Positions 46,795 through 55,464 of a DNA stretch of 64,000 nucleotides are shown here, piece by piece. Every line of letters begins with the position of its first letter. The first letter of the stretch is position 1. A program made the translations under genes and the position numbers. The stretch covers positions 372,001-436,000 of the forward strand of contig NZ_CP017565.2 in assembly GCF_001865575.2 (NCBI RefSeq), read 5' to 3'. The notes under the pieces were generated by a model. That model was not told the DNA's origin. It saw only the letters and a list, made by a program, of their open reading frames with translations, and ran no database searches. The DNA comes from Paraburkholderia sprentiae WSM5005 (GTDB taxonomy: Bacteria > Pseudomonadota > Gammaproteobacteria > Burkholderiales > Burkholderiaceae).

Positions 46795-48630
46795 ATGCAA
46801 CAGTTACTCAAATTGAATGCCATGTCGATTGCAGTCGTTGCGGCTGTGACATCGAATGCATACGGCTATGAGTTCACCACAAGTATTAGCGACCTGCGCG
46901 GGTCGTTGGTGAGCAATGTCACCGCAGGGATGGGCATTCGAACGCAGAATCCGAGCTGTTCGCTTACCGGCAATCCGTATGTGTCCGGCTGCGGCGCAGG
47001 GGCTAACATCGATCAATGGCCGGGCAGTGATGGTGATCTGAATTATCACAAGGGGCAGCCCTATAGCGCGTACCTGAGTTTGACCAGCGAATTACTGCTG
47101 TTGATGCCAAGCGAAGGACTCAAGTTCATGGCCCGCGGTACGGGAATGTACGACTTCGCCGCGGGACATACCGACCTGACACCCCTGAGTAGTACCGCCG
47201 CAGCGCAGGTGGTTTACAATGCGCAGCTCCTTGATCTCTGGGTCGAAAAGGATTTTACGGTCGACGGGCGCAGTGCACACGTGCGAGTAGGCAACCAGGT
47301 GATCAACTGGGGGGAGAGCATTTACGCGTCTGGTGGCATCAACTCCACCAATTCGCTCGACACGCAGAAGTTGCTAATTCCGGGTGCCCAACTCAAGCAA
47401 GCACTGTTGCCAGCCCCGATGGTTAGTGTTGCATCGGATCTTCCGTTCGGAATGAGTACCGAGGCATACTACCAGCTTCAGTGGAATGGAAACCGTTACC
47501 CACCAGTCGGATCCTACTGGTCGACATCAAATAGTTTCGGTCGAGGGACTGGTCCCGCAACGACCAACGCCAATAATTACAACGTAGGCGGACCGAGCGC
47601 GAGCACAATCGCAACTGCGACCGGCGGCGTTGGTGCAGCGAACAACCTTGATACGCTCGCCGGGATCAATAGCGGTCTTCTCAGCGGCGCCTACGCCGGG
47701 GCCCCATTTTACAGTGTGGGGTCCGGCGTTTCCTGGCAGCCTCCGACGAAGTACAAGCCGCAATTTGGTATCAAGTTTAGCCGTGCGTCGGAGACTCTTG
47801 GTGCGAACTTCTCGTTTTATTACGAAAACTACACTGACAAGTCGCCCGTGATCACCGCGACGGCAGCCGGAATAACTCAATATTCATATCTCGAAAATCG
47901 TCAGTTGTTTGGTGTCAGTACGAACTTCGGGATCGGCGACTGGGCGATCAGTTCCGAGTTGTCGTATCGACCGCATGACGCTGTTGCGCTGTCGAGTTGC
48001 TATGGAGCAGGTGGCCCGCTTGATCTGAATACGAACGGAGTGTCGGGCAGTAATTGCCAGCAGTGGATCGACAGCAAAAAGGTCCAGTTCGACATCAACG
48101 GTCTCCTTGCACTGCCAAGTAATGACTATCCATTCATCAAGTTAATCGGTGCGGATTCGGCGAACCTTACATGGGAATTGACGTGGATTTATTACCCTGG
48201 CTTGAACACGAATGGCTACACCAAGACGATTAACGGTCAGCAGGTTACGCAAGTGCCACTTGCGGGTTATATGCCGTGGCTGAACTACAACTCTGGTCTG
48301 GGCTATCCGATTGGATCTGAGCGAGGTACTGCAAGCTCGGTGGGCGCAACTATCGACTTCAATTGGACCTATGACAGCACATTGATTCGCGGCTGGCAGG
48401 TCACACCGGGAATGACGTTCACGGATGCGCTGTATGGCTACACGCCTACGTTTACCATGAATTATTCGCAAGGCGCCAAATCGTTGAACCTCTATGTGTT
48501 GTTCAACCAGAATCCAACAGTCTGGCAGGCCGGCATCAACTATGCCATGTATTTCGGCGGGCACGGCACAGTAGGGAACTCATACGCGGACCGAAATTTC
48601 GTTGGATTATTCGCCACCCGGAATTTTTGA
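46795..48630 (+). CDS. DUF1302 outer-membrane beta-barrel-like protein
   Basis: A 611-residue DUF1302 protein. The signal peptide (AMSIAVVAAVTSNAYG) is followed by YEFTTSISDLRGSLVSNVTAGMGIRTQNP, VRVGNQVINWGESIYASGGINSTN, FGIKFSRASETLGANFSFYYENYTDKSP and a C terminus ending in an aromatic residue, NFVGLFATRNF, as in outer-membrane barrels. The many alternating Tyr/Asn/Gly-rich strands also suggest a barrel. I chose the ATG at 46795, preceded by a run of G, over an upstream start at 46738. It is probably a channel for hydrophobic substrates paired with the DUF1329 protein. Confidence 0.88.
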   Translation: MQQLLKLNAMSIAVVAAVTSNAYGYEFTTSISDLRGSLVSNVTAGMGIRTQNPSCSLTGNPYVSGCGAGANIDQWPGSDGDLNYHKGQPYSAYLSLTSELLLLMPSEGLKFMARGTGMYDFAAGHTDLTPLSSTAAAQVVYNAQLLDLWVEKDFTVDGRSAHVRVGNQVINWGESIYASGGINSTNSLDTQKLLIPGAQLKQALLPAPMVSVASDLPFGMSTEAYYQLQWNGNRYPPVGSYWSTSNSFGRGTGPATTNANNYNVGGPSASTIATATGGVGAANNLDTLAGINSGLLSGAYAGAPFYSVGSGVSWQPPTKYKPQFGIKFSRASETLGANFSFYYENYTDKSPVITATAAGITQYSYLENRQLFGVSTNFGIGDWAISSELSYRPHDAVALSSCYGAGGPLDLNTNGVSGSNCQQWIDSKKVQFDINGLLALPSNDYPFIKLIGADSANLTWELTWIYYPGLNTNGYTKTINGQQVTQVPLAGYMPWLNYNSGLGYPIGSERGTASSVGATIDFNWTYDSTLIRGWQVTPGMTFTDALYGYTPTFTMNYSQGAKSLNLYVLFNQNPTVWQAGINYAMYFGGHGTVGNSYADRNFVGLFATRNF

Positions 48631-48693
48631 CGGAAACGCCAGCACTGGGCTGCGCACAAAGTGCGCAGTCGCTAAACTTGAAGAGGCAATGCT

Positions 48694-51054
48694 GTGTTGA
48701 ATCGTATAGTCAGCGGTCTGGAAAAATTTTTCTTCGGTCATCGCGCGATCTTACTCGGAGCGATTGGTTTGCTTACCGTCGTAATGGCGGTGTTTGCCGT
48801 GCAACTGCGGATGGATGCAGGTTTCGAAAAGCAGATGCCGATTGGCCACGAGTATATCCAGACGTTCCAGAAATACAGGGGTGATCTGCTCGGCGCAAAC
48901 CGGATTACGATTGTGCTACGCGCTCGCAACGGTTCGATCTGGACAAAGGAAGGTCTGACGCGACTGTATAAGGCGACCCAGGCGGTGATTTATCTTCCGA
49001 ACATCGATCGGGGCGGAGTCCAATCGCTTTGGACACCAAACTCGTTTGTCAATGAGATCACCGACGAGGGTTTCCGCGCGGAGCCTATCATCTCGGGCAC
49101 CATTACCACTGATCAGTTGACGCCCCAGATCATCGCGAAGATTCGCCGCGCGACGTCGGAGGGTGGCTATGTCGGCACGCTTGTGTCGCATAACGAAAAA
49201 AGCGCGATGATCACGGCGGAATTGAACGAACGAGATCGCTTCGGTAAGGTACTCGACTATGTGGCATTCAATCATCTTCTAGAGGCGAAGATTCGCAAGC
49301 CGTTCGAAGACGCCGGCTACGAAGTGCAGATCATCGGTTTTGCGAAACAGATCGGCGACATTGCCGATGGCGCAACCGCGGTGCTCGGATTCTGCACGAT
49401 TGCACTGCTGCTGACCGCGCTCGCGGTTTACTGGTATTGCCATTCGGTCCGCTTCACGGTACTGCTAATTTGCTGCTCGCTGACGTCTCTAGTCTGGCAG
49501 TTCGGTACGTTGAAACTGTTGGGATTTGGCCTCGATCCGCTGGGGGTATTGGTACCGTTCCTGGTGTTCGCGATTGGTGTGTCGCATGGCGTACAGCAGG
49601 TCAATTTTATCGTACGAGAGATTGCACATGGGCATGGCTCGTACGAAGCGGCGCGCCATAGTTTCAACGGCCTGCTGATTCCGGGCGTGCTGGCGCTCAT
49701 CACCGCGTTAGTGTCGTTCATCACGCTGCTTCTCATTCCGATTCCGATGGTACGTGAGCTTGCGATCACCGCGTCGCTGGGTGTCGCCTACAAGATCGTA
49801 ACGAACCTGATTCTGCTGCCCGTAGCGGCGTCCTGCTTTAACTTTACGAAGGTTTATGCTGATAAATCGTTAAAGCGCGCACAGCATCGGGCCAAACCGC
49901 TGCGTATCCTGGCGCGAGTGGCAGAGCCGAAGTTCGCGGGCGTCACCTTGGCGTTGGCGGTGGTGGTGCTCGCGTTGGCCGCGTGGCAGAGTCGCGACCG
50001 CGTGATCGGCACGCTGCAACCGGGTGCGCCTGAGTTGCGCGCAGATGCGCGCTTCAACCGTGATGCGACGTCTATCGCGAGCAACTACGACATGGGACTC
50101 GACTGGCTTTCGGTCGCAATCGAATCGAACGGAACGGCGTGCGACAACCCAGCTGTAGGCTTGTATGAAGACGATTTCTCGGCATCGATGAGGTCCGAAC
50201 CTGGAGTAGTGTCGGTGCAATCGTATTCGTCGATGCTGCGCAAGTACAACCAAGGCTACAACGAAGATTATCCGAAGATGAACGTGATACCGATCGATGC
50301 GGAGAACTATGGTGCGATTTCCGTTGACGTGAGCCGCATCAAGGGCTTTATGAAAGCCAACTGCAGCATGACTGCGGTCCATCTGTTTCTGACCGATCAC
50401 AAGGCTACGACGATCAACCGGATTCTGAACGATGTGAAACAGTATCGGGTAGCGCATCCGTTCCCGGGGATCACCGTTCGACTGGCCGCGGGGAACGCGG
50501 GAGTGCTGGCCGCGACCAACGACGAGGTGGCGTCGAGCGAATTGCCGATGATGATGTACGTGTATGCGGCGATCCTCATTCTAGTGTTCTTGGCGTATCG
50601 GGATTGGCGAGCGATGTTGGCGTGCTGCTTGCCGTTATCGGTGGCTACATTCATCGGCTACTGGTTCATGAAGGAGTTGAATATCGGCCTGACGGTGGCC
50701 ACGTTACCAGTGATGGTGCTTGCAGTCGGAATTGGCGTCGATTACGCGTTCTACATCTACAACCGGTTGCAGGTGCACTTGGCGGGCGGCCAAAACATCG
50801 TGAAATCGGTGCAGCACGCGATGCTGGAAGTCGGCGAGGCGACGATCTTTACCGCGATTACATTGGCGATTGGTGTGGCGACGTGGAGTTTCTCAGCACT
50901 GAAGTTCCAAGCGGACATGGGGAAGCTGTTGGCGTTCATGTTCATCGTCAACCTGGTGATGGCAATGACAGTGTTGCCAGCGTTGGCGTCGGTACTGGAG
51001 TGCCGGTTCCCGCGCAGTAAGCCGGCGCGTGCGCCTGGCCTATTCAGCCATTGA
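48694..51054 (+). CDS. RND-superfamily (MMPL-type) transporter
   Basis: A 786-residue RND protein with two repeats, each a TM helix, a large periplasmic loop and a block of about five TM helices. TM1 is ILLGAIGLLTVVMAVFAV, and the first block starts near ATAVLGFCTIALLLTALAV. The sterol-sensing-like second block has MMMYVYAAILILVFLAYRDW and GIGVDYAFYIYNRL, where the Asp fits the proton-relay position. It starts with GTG at 48694, preceded by GAGG. Proteins of this group export or import hydrophobic molecules; no adaptor or outer-membrane factor gene is adjacent. Confidence 0.9.
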   Translation: MLNRIVSGLEKFFFGHRAILLGAIGLLTVVMAVFAVQLRMDAGFEKQMPIGHEYIQTFQKYRGDLLGANRITIVLRARNGSIWTKEGLTRLYKATQAVIYLPNIDRGGVQSLWTPNSFVNEITDEGFRAEPIISGTITTDQLTPQIIAKIRRATSEGGYVGTLVSHNEKSAMITAELNERDRFGKVLDYVAFNHLLEAKIRKPFEDAGYEVQIIGFAKQIGDIADGATAVLGFCTIALLLTALAVYWYCHSVRFTVLLICCSLTSLVWQFGTLKLLGFGLDPLGVLVPFLVFAIGVSHGVQQVNFIVREIAHGHGSYEAARHSFNGLLIPGVLALITALVSFITLLLIPIPMVRELAITASLGVAYKIVTNLILLPVAASCFNFTKVYADKSLKRAQHRAKPLRILARVAEPKFAGVTLALAVVVLALAAWQSRDRVIGTLQPGAPELRADARFNRDATSIASNYDMGLDWLSVAIESNGTACDNPAVGLYEDDFSASMRSEPGVVSVQSYSSMLRKYNQGYNEDYPKMNVIPIDAENYGAISVDVSRIKGFMKANCSMTAVHLFLTDHKATTINRILNDVKQYRVAHPFPGITVRLAAGNAGVLAATNDEVASSELPMMMYVYAAILILVFLAYRDWRAMLACCLPLSVATFIGYWFMKELNIGLTVATLPVMVLAVGIGVDYAFYIYNRLQVHLAGGQNIVKSVQHAMLEVGEATIFTAITLAIGVATWSFSALKFQADMGKLLAFMFIVNLVMAMTVLPALASVLECRFPRSKPARAPGLFSH

Positions 51055-51082
51055 CGACGACGTACGAATACAGAAAATCACC

Positions 51083-52060
51083 ATGATCAAAACACATATA
51101 GCCGGTCTCGCCCTATTCGCGGCCACAGTCTGCATGCCCTCAACAGGTTTCGCCCAAACGGGTGGAACGGTTGCGGCATGGGCTGCGAAGCCGGCGCACG
51201 GATGGACGGATCCGACGCACATGATGTTGATGGACGCGACACAGGCAGGAACGCGTATCGTCGCGGTGGGTGAGCACGGAGTCATTCTGCTGTCGGATGA
51301 CGACGGCAAGACCTACAGACAGGCGCGTGCAGTGCCTGTTTCCGCAACGCTTTCGGCCGTTACCTTTGCCGATGCCGAGCACGGCTGGGCAGTCGGCCAG
51401 TGGGGCGTGATCCTCGCGACTACCGACGGCGGCGAAACCTGGCGGAAGCAACGGATGGATATTTCAGTCGACCAGCCGCTTTTCTCGGTCGAATTCACAA
51501 ATTCCCGAGACGGGATTGCGGTGGGTTTGTGGTCGTTGATGCTCACGACACATGACGGAGGCCAGACTTGGGTCCGGACCGCCTTGCCAAAGCCGCCCGG
51601 CGCCGAGAAGGCTGACCGCAATCTTTACCATATCTTTTCGGACGGCAAGGGCACGCTTTACGTCGTATCGGAGCAGGGTACAGTGCTGAAGTCGACTGAT
51701 GGTGTCAACTGGACCTACGGCGCGACGGGAAGCAAAGGCACGCTTTGGACCGGCGTCGTCATGCCAGACGGTCGGATCGTTGTGGCCGGGTTGCTTGGCA
51801 GTATGTTCCAGAGCCGAGACGGTGGAAGCAGCTGGACATCAGTGACGTCGGATGCGAAGAGCTCGATTACGGATCTGGTTGCGACTAGTGACGGTTTGCT
51901 GGGCATTGGACTCGACGGGCTGGTGATGAAGCAGAAATCAGGCGATGGAAAGTTCGAGATTTCTCGACGCGAGGATCGTGCGACGTTGACCGCGGCCTTG
52001 GTTAATGGTGGGGGAAAGGTGATTTTATTCGCGCACGAAGGCGTGTTGGCAGCGCGGTGA
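51083..52060 (+). CDS. Ycf48-like beta-propeller protein
   Basis: A 325-residue secreted propeller: signal peptide MIKTHIAGLALFAATVCMPSTGFAQ, then repeated sialidase/BNR-like turns such as LSDDDGKTYRQ, TTDGGETWRKQ, THDGGQTWVRT, STDGVNWTYG and SRDGGSSWTSV. Plant and cyanobacterial Ycf48 assists photosystem II assembly, but bacterial relatives commonly sit next to RND transporters and DUF1302/DUF1329 genes. I chose the ATG at 51083 because it starts the signal peptide; the upstream start at 51029 would overlap the RND gene. A decayed paralogue lies at 28795-29542. Confidence 0.88.
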   Translation: MIKTHIAGLALFAATVCMPSTGFAQTGGTVAAWAAKPAHGWTDPTHMMLMDATQAGTRIVAVGEHGVILLSDDDGKTYRQARAVPVSATLSAVTFADAEHGWAVGQWGVILATTDGGETWRKQRMDISVDQPLFSVEFTNSRDGIAVGLWSLMLTTHDGGQTWVRTALPKPPGAEKADRNLYHIFSDGKGTLYVVSEQGTVLKSTDGVNWTYGATGSKGTLWTGVVMPDGRIVVAGLLGSMFQSRDGGSSWTSVTSDAKSSITDLVATSDGLLGIGLDGLVMKQKSGDGKFEISRREDRATLTAALVNGGGKVILFAHEGVLAAR

Positions 52061-52379
52061 GCCAGTGATTTCTGCGTCGCTTAAACACAAATACATTGCA
52101 GTGCTGGGTGGCCTTTGACTCGCTCGAGGTGTTCATGAGGTGTGAGCGAGTCCATTTCTGCATTTAGAGTCGTGGCATCTATGGCTCTAACCATCGGCGC
52201 GCTTCTGGCGCTCTCGTTTTCGGTTCAATTGAAGCACGACGGTCCGTTGGTAGTGGAGACAAGATGAAGAACGCAAGTCGTTGCGCACGACACCGAAGCG
52301 TTGCTGTTGCCTTGCCTGTCGGCCTCATGCGCGCCGCAATTGAAGCGACATCACCCCGGGAGATGCTGCTGCGGCTCCC
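52061..52379. other. Intergenic stretch, possible broken lipoprotein start
   Basis: About 320 bp after the envelope module. A short frame from ATG 52264 (MKNASRCARHRSVAVALPVG) and, in another frame, LLLPCLSASC with a lipobox-like end look like the damaged signal peptide of the next protein. No terminator with a clear T-tract was found. Confidence 0.4.
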
Positions 52380-52751
52380 ATGGCGTCGACATCATGTCAC
52401 ACTTTGACGATCAAGATTACGGGAGCGAAGCCAGGGCAACAGATCACTGTGCTGAACAATGGGCGTCCCGTGACTATCGCCGTTGCACCGAGTGACCGCG
52501 CGATGCCCTTGTCGAAGAGCGAATCGGTCCAGGCTGGTACCGACTATAACGCGACGCTGCAATCGGCATGGCACGGTACAAGTCTTAAAGACGGCGCCTA
52601 TTGTTACGTGCGCAAAGGACAGGGTATCGCAAATGATGATGTGAGCATCAGGTTCCAGTGCGGGCCTGCCCCGAGCTCCATTGTCCTGTCCGGGGGGTGC
52701 AATACGGTCAATCGTATAGGAACTGGTCATTGGCGTATCCAACTGTCGTAA
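52380..52751 (+). CDS. Hypothetical secreted beta-sandwich-like protein, possibly damaged
   Basis: A 123-residue frame reading LTIKITGAKPGQQITVLNNGRPVTIAV, VQAGTDYNATLQSA and GAYCYVRKGQGIANDDVSIRFQCG. The pattern, with paired Cys residues and a C-terminal V-x-C strand, resembles repeated extracellular beta domains in Burkholderia surface lipoproteins. The likely signal peptide lies just upstream in other frames (52264-52340), so the gene may be frameshifted. The last 20 residues look unrelated. Family unknown. Confidence 0.4.
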   Translation: MASTSCHTLTIKITGAKPGQQITVLNNGRPVTIAVAPSDRAMPLSKSESVQAGTDYNATLQSAWHGTSLKDGAYCYVRKGQGIANDDVSIRFQCGPAPSSIVLSGGCNTVNRIGTGHWRIQLS

Positions 52752-52929
52752 ATGGAGAGCTTTTCTACGAGGCACTGTCAAAGGGAGCCCGTCGATTGAT
52801 ACGATGGCAATGTTGGGGACTCTGTTCGACGGCAGGGCGATGCATTCGACTAGGGATATCGGTACCGCCGAGCATCGGAAAGCGAGCATGTCGCTAACAA
52901 TTAACCCACGGACAACCTCAAGGATTAAG

Positions 52930-53325
52930 ATGCGGCCTCATGTAATCTGTCACATGATCAGCTCGGTTGACGGGCGCTTGGATCTCGATCGCTGGACACC
53001 ACCGGTGGCCGGCACGCCAGATGGACTCGCTTTTCGGGTCTATGAAGGCATAGCATCCCGGTTAGGGGCGGACGCTTGGATGATTGGTCGAAATACAATG
53101 GCCGAACTGGTAACCGGACCATTTGCGAACAAAGAAATCGTAACTGAGCCGCTGCCGCGCGATACCTTCATCGCATATAAGGGGGCTGGGGGCCTTGCAA
53201 CCGTTGTAGACGCCCACGGTAAGCTTGAGTTCTCATGCAACTCCGTCAGGACCGATCGAATCTTGACCATTCTGCGATGCGGCGCAAATGCACGATCAGG
53301 GACACGGTCTGCACGCCAGCTGTGA
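52930..53325 (+). pseudogene. RibD C-terminal-like reductase, truncated
   Basis: From the ATG at 52930 the frame reads MRPHVICHMISSVDGRLDL, GLAFRVYEGIASRLGADAWMIGRNTMAELV and TVVDAHGKLEFSC. This matches the first half of RibD C-terminal (dihydrofolate-reductase-fold) proteins, which reduce a pteridine or pyrimidine with NADPH. Homology ends near 53235, and the NADPH-binding second half (LLLEGGG region) is missing. It is probably dead. Confidence 0.65.
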
Positions 53326-53689
53326 GCGTGAGTGCGAAGTGTCCGACGTCGCCCGGCGCGGCTGGAAGATATGCGCGCAGCGACGGCCGCAGTGAAAGGC
53401 GCCGGGCGCGGGCGATTAACTGGCTGCGGCTCATGCCGGGCCAGCAATCAGCTACGAACTGGCGCACGGTGGCGGGCAGTGACTCGGGGACGACGTCGCC
53501 GGGCAACGCCAGGGCAACGAGTTCAAATGCATCAGCCATCGTGGGACAGCGCTCCTTCTCCAACTTCGTGCGAAGCAGACCGGCGAACACTGCTGCCCGC
53601 GAGCTCAGGAGCCCGTATCTGCCATCGGGTTCGATCTTGCCACAAGTCGCGACAGGAATACCTCCGGTATCCATGCCCGACCATTCACT
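53326..53689. other. Stretch with an unrecognised minus-strand frame
   Basis: A minus-strand frame (53246-53758, 170 codons) contains MADAFELVALALPGDVVPESLPATVRQFVADCWPGMSRSQLIARARRLSLRPSLRAYL, which looks protein-like. I do not recognise it, it has no good start and it overlaps the RibD-like fragment. It may be a real small gene or a remnant. Confidence 0.3.
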
Positions 53690-54540
53690 ATGGTTTGCAC
53701 CACCGCCTTGATGTTGCAGGAGGCGCCAATGCTGCAATCGCTTGCTGACTCCGTGCACGACCGTGCCCCGCGATGGACGACGGCAACAGGATCGAGGCGT
53801 TACCCGACATCGCGACCTGATCGGGACGTGGCAATAATGCTAGCCTTCCATCTGGCGAGCGCATGCGACGTGACGAACCAGATCCGAAAGTTGCAACGGG
53901 CAAAAGGTGAGCTAGAACCAGGTGCATTCTTCACCAAAGGATCGCTCACCATGCAAATGCAAAGCTGGGTAGGAACGATTGAGCATGAATGGCATCAGTT
54001 GCGCCGCGCCGACCCTACCCTGAATGTTGAAAAGTTTTCCCGTCACGTCATTGCAGCAAACAGGACTGGCTTCCTGTCGCCCGAGTCGCTTGCCGCCATC
54101 GCCAATGCTTTTCTCACCAGCACGCTCAATCGTGCGCCGCACCTGGGCCGCTGGTTGCTCGAGCGCATCGGCGCGAACCGGCATCCAGCCTAGCGGATGG
54201 CAATGGCCATTTCTCGTCACACCAACGGGAGGCGAGGCGGACCTTGAGAGAGGTAATGCGATCTTTGACGATGTGATGAAGGATGAGACCGCGGACGGCC
54301 ATCTTCGCGGCATGGCCGCCGCCGCGCTGGCCGATAGCGCACGGCTCGGGGGGGGGCGTGCAGGCGGATGTGAGCCGCGCGCTCTCGCTCTATGAGCAGG
54401 CGATCAAACTGGGACACAAGGCCTCAGCACACAATCTCGGGCTGTTCTGGGAGGGCGCATGGGGGTGCAGAAGACAACAGCGTTATCCCGGACCGCACGA
54501 AGGCCATACAGAGCTATCGGCGCGGTGGAGATGACATACG
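53690..54540 (+). pseudogene. Sel1-repeat protein remnant
   Basis: The first frame (to 54193) reads VAIMLAFHLASACDVTNQI, GELEPGAFFTKGSLTMQMQSWVGTIEHEWHQLRRADPTLNVEKFSRHVIAANRTGFLSPES and looks like a helical domain. Further frames carry GNAIFDDVMKDETADGHLRGMAAAALADSARL and DVSRALSLYEQAIKLGHKASAHNLGLFWEGAWG, a typical Sel1-like repeat. A run of G at 54349-54356 coincides with one frameshift and may be a slippage mutation. The function of the parent protein is unknown. Confidence 0.5.
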
Positions 54541-55464
54541 TTGCCAACGCCGTCTGGCAGCGCTGCGGTGAAGCAGCCCTACCGTCTGCCAGTCGAGCCG
54601 GGGGAGAGGTTAAGAGGTGCAAACGCGTTGGGCGTGGTCGCAGATATGCGCCGGCAGGCAAACTGATGCCGCATTCGCCGGCGCCCGAATTGAACCCGTC
54701 AGATCCGTGTGTCGTCAGAACCTCACGCTTCGCCAGGCGCATTCGTAATGACACAAAGCACTATCGGCGCCCTCCCCCTGGGACGTGCATTAGGGATTGG
54801 CGACATCTGGCACCCGACGGACGCTCCCGTCAATGGCTACCGGCGAGGTAACGGAGAAAAGACTCGCCGTGCTTCGTGATGCGGGGGCGCGCATCGTTCG
54901 AATGCAGATCCTCGCGAAATGCAAGTTGAAGGGATCACGGCGTCAATTGACGAGCAGGCTTTCCTGATCGATACCAGCGATGCGATTCAGCAAACGAGCT
55001 GCGTACGCTTCCGTAGCACTTCGGAGGTCAACAGGCTCATGCGTCGTCGGCGATGTGAGCGCGTATAATGCCTGGCAATCGGAATCATTTCGACCTGAAG
55101 AAATCCGGCCAGACTTTTCCGCGGCTGACTGCGCAAGTGGCCCCTTTTTTCCTGACCACCGACGGATCAACCGCCGGCGGGAGCCTTTGCGCTGAACGTG
55201 ATAGCGCCGGCGAATCGATCTTCCATCGCCTGCCTGATATTGGAAAGTTTTCTTTTGACCGGTGGAAGGGAGACTATGCGTTGCTTTACAGGTCGAGCTT
55301 AACCAGATCGCGACTGGAAAATGCCGACACTGACCAATACCGCGCTATGTTTGGTTCCCCGCGTACGTTTTCGCCCGACGGCGTCGTTGACGCGTCCAAT
55401 GCCAGCATCGCCTCATTTATAATCAAACGGTCAGCAAACCAATGATCGCATGGAGCCCTACTAT
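54541..55464. other. Intergenic stretch with scraps
   Basis: About 920 bp without an intact gene. Around 54765-54905, two frames read ALGIGDIWHPTDAP and VTEKRLAVLRDAGARIV, reminiscent of the C-terminal region of LLM oxidoreductases, but the match is weak. GCGTATAATGCC at 55065-55076 could be a -10 box for the next gene. No terminator was identified. Confidence 0.4.
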
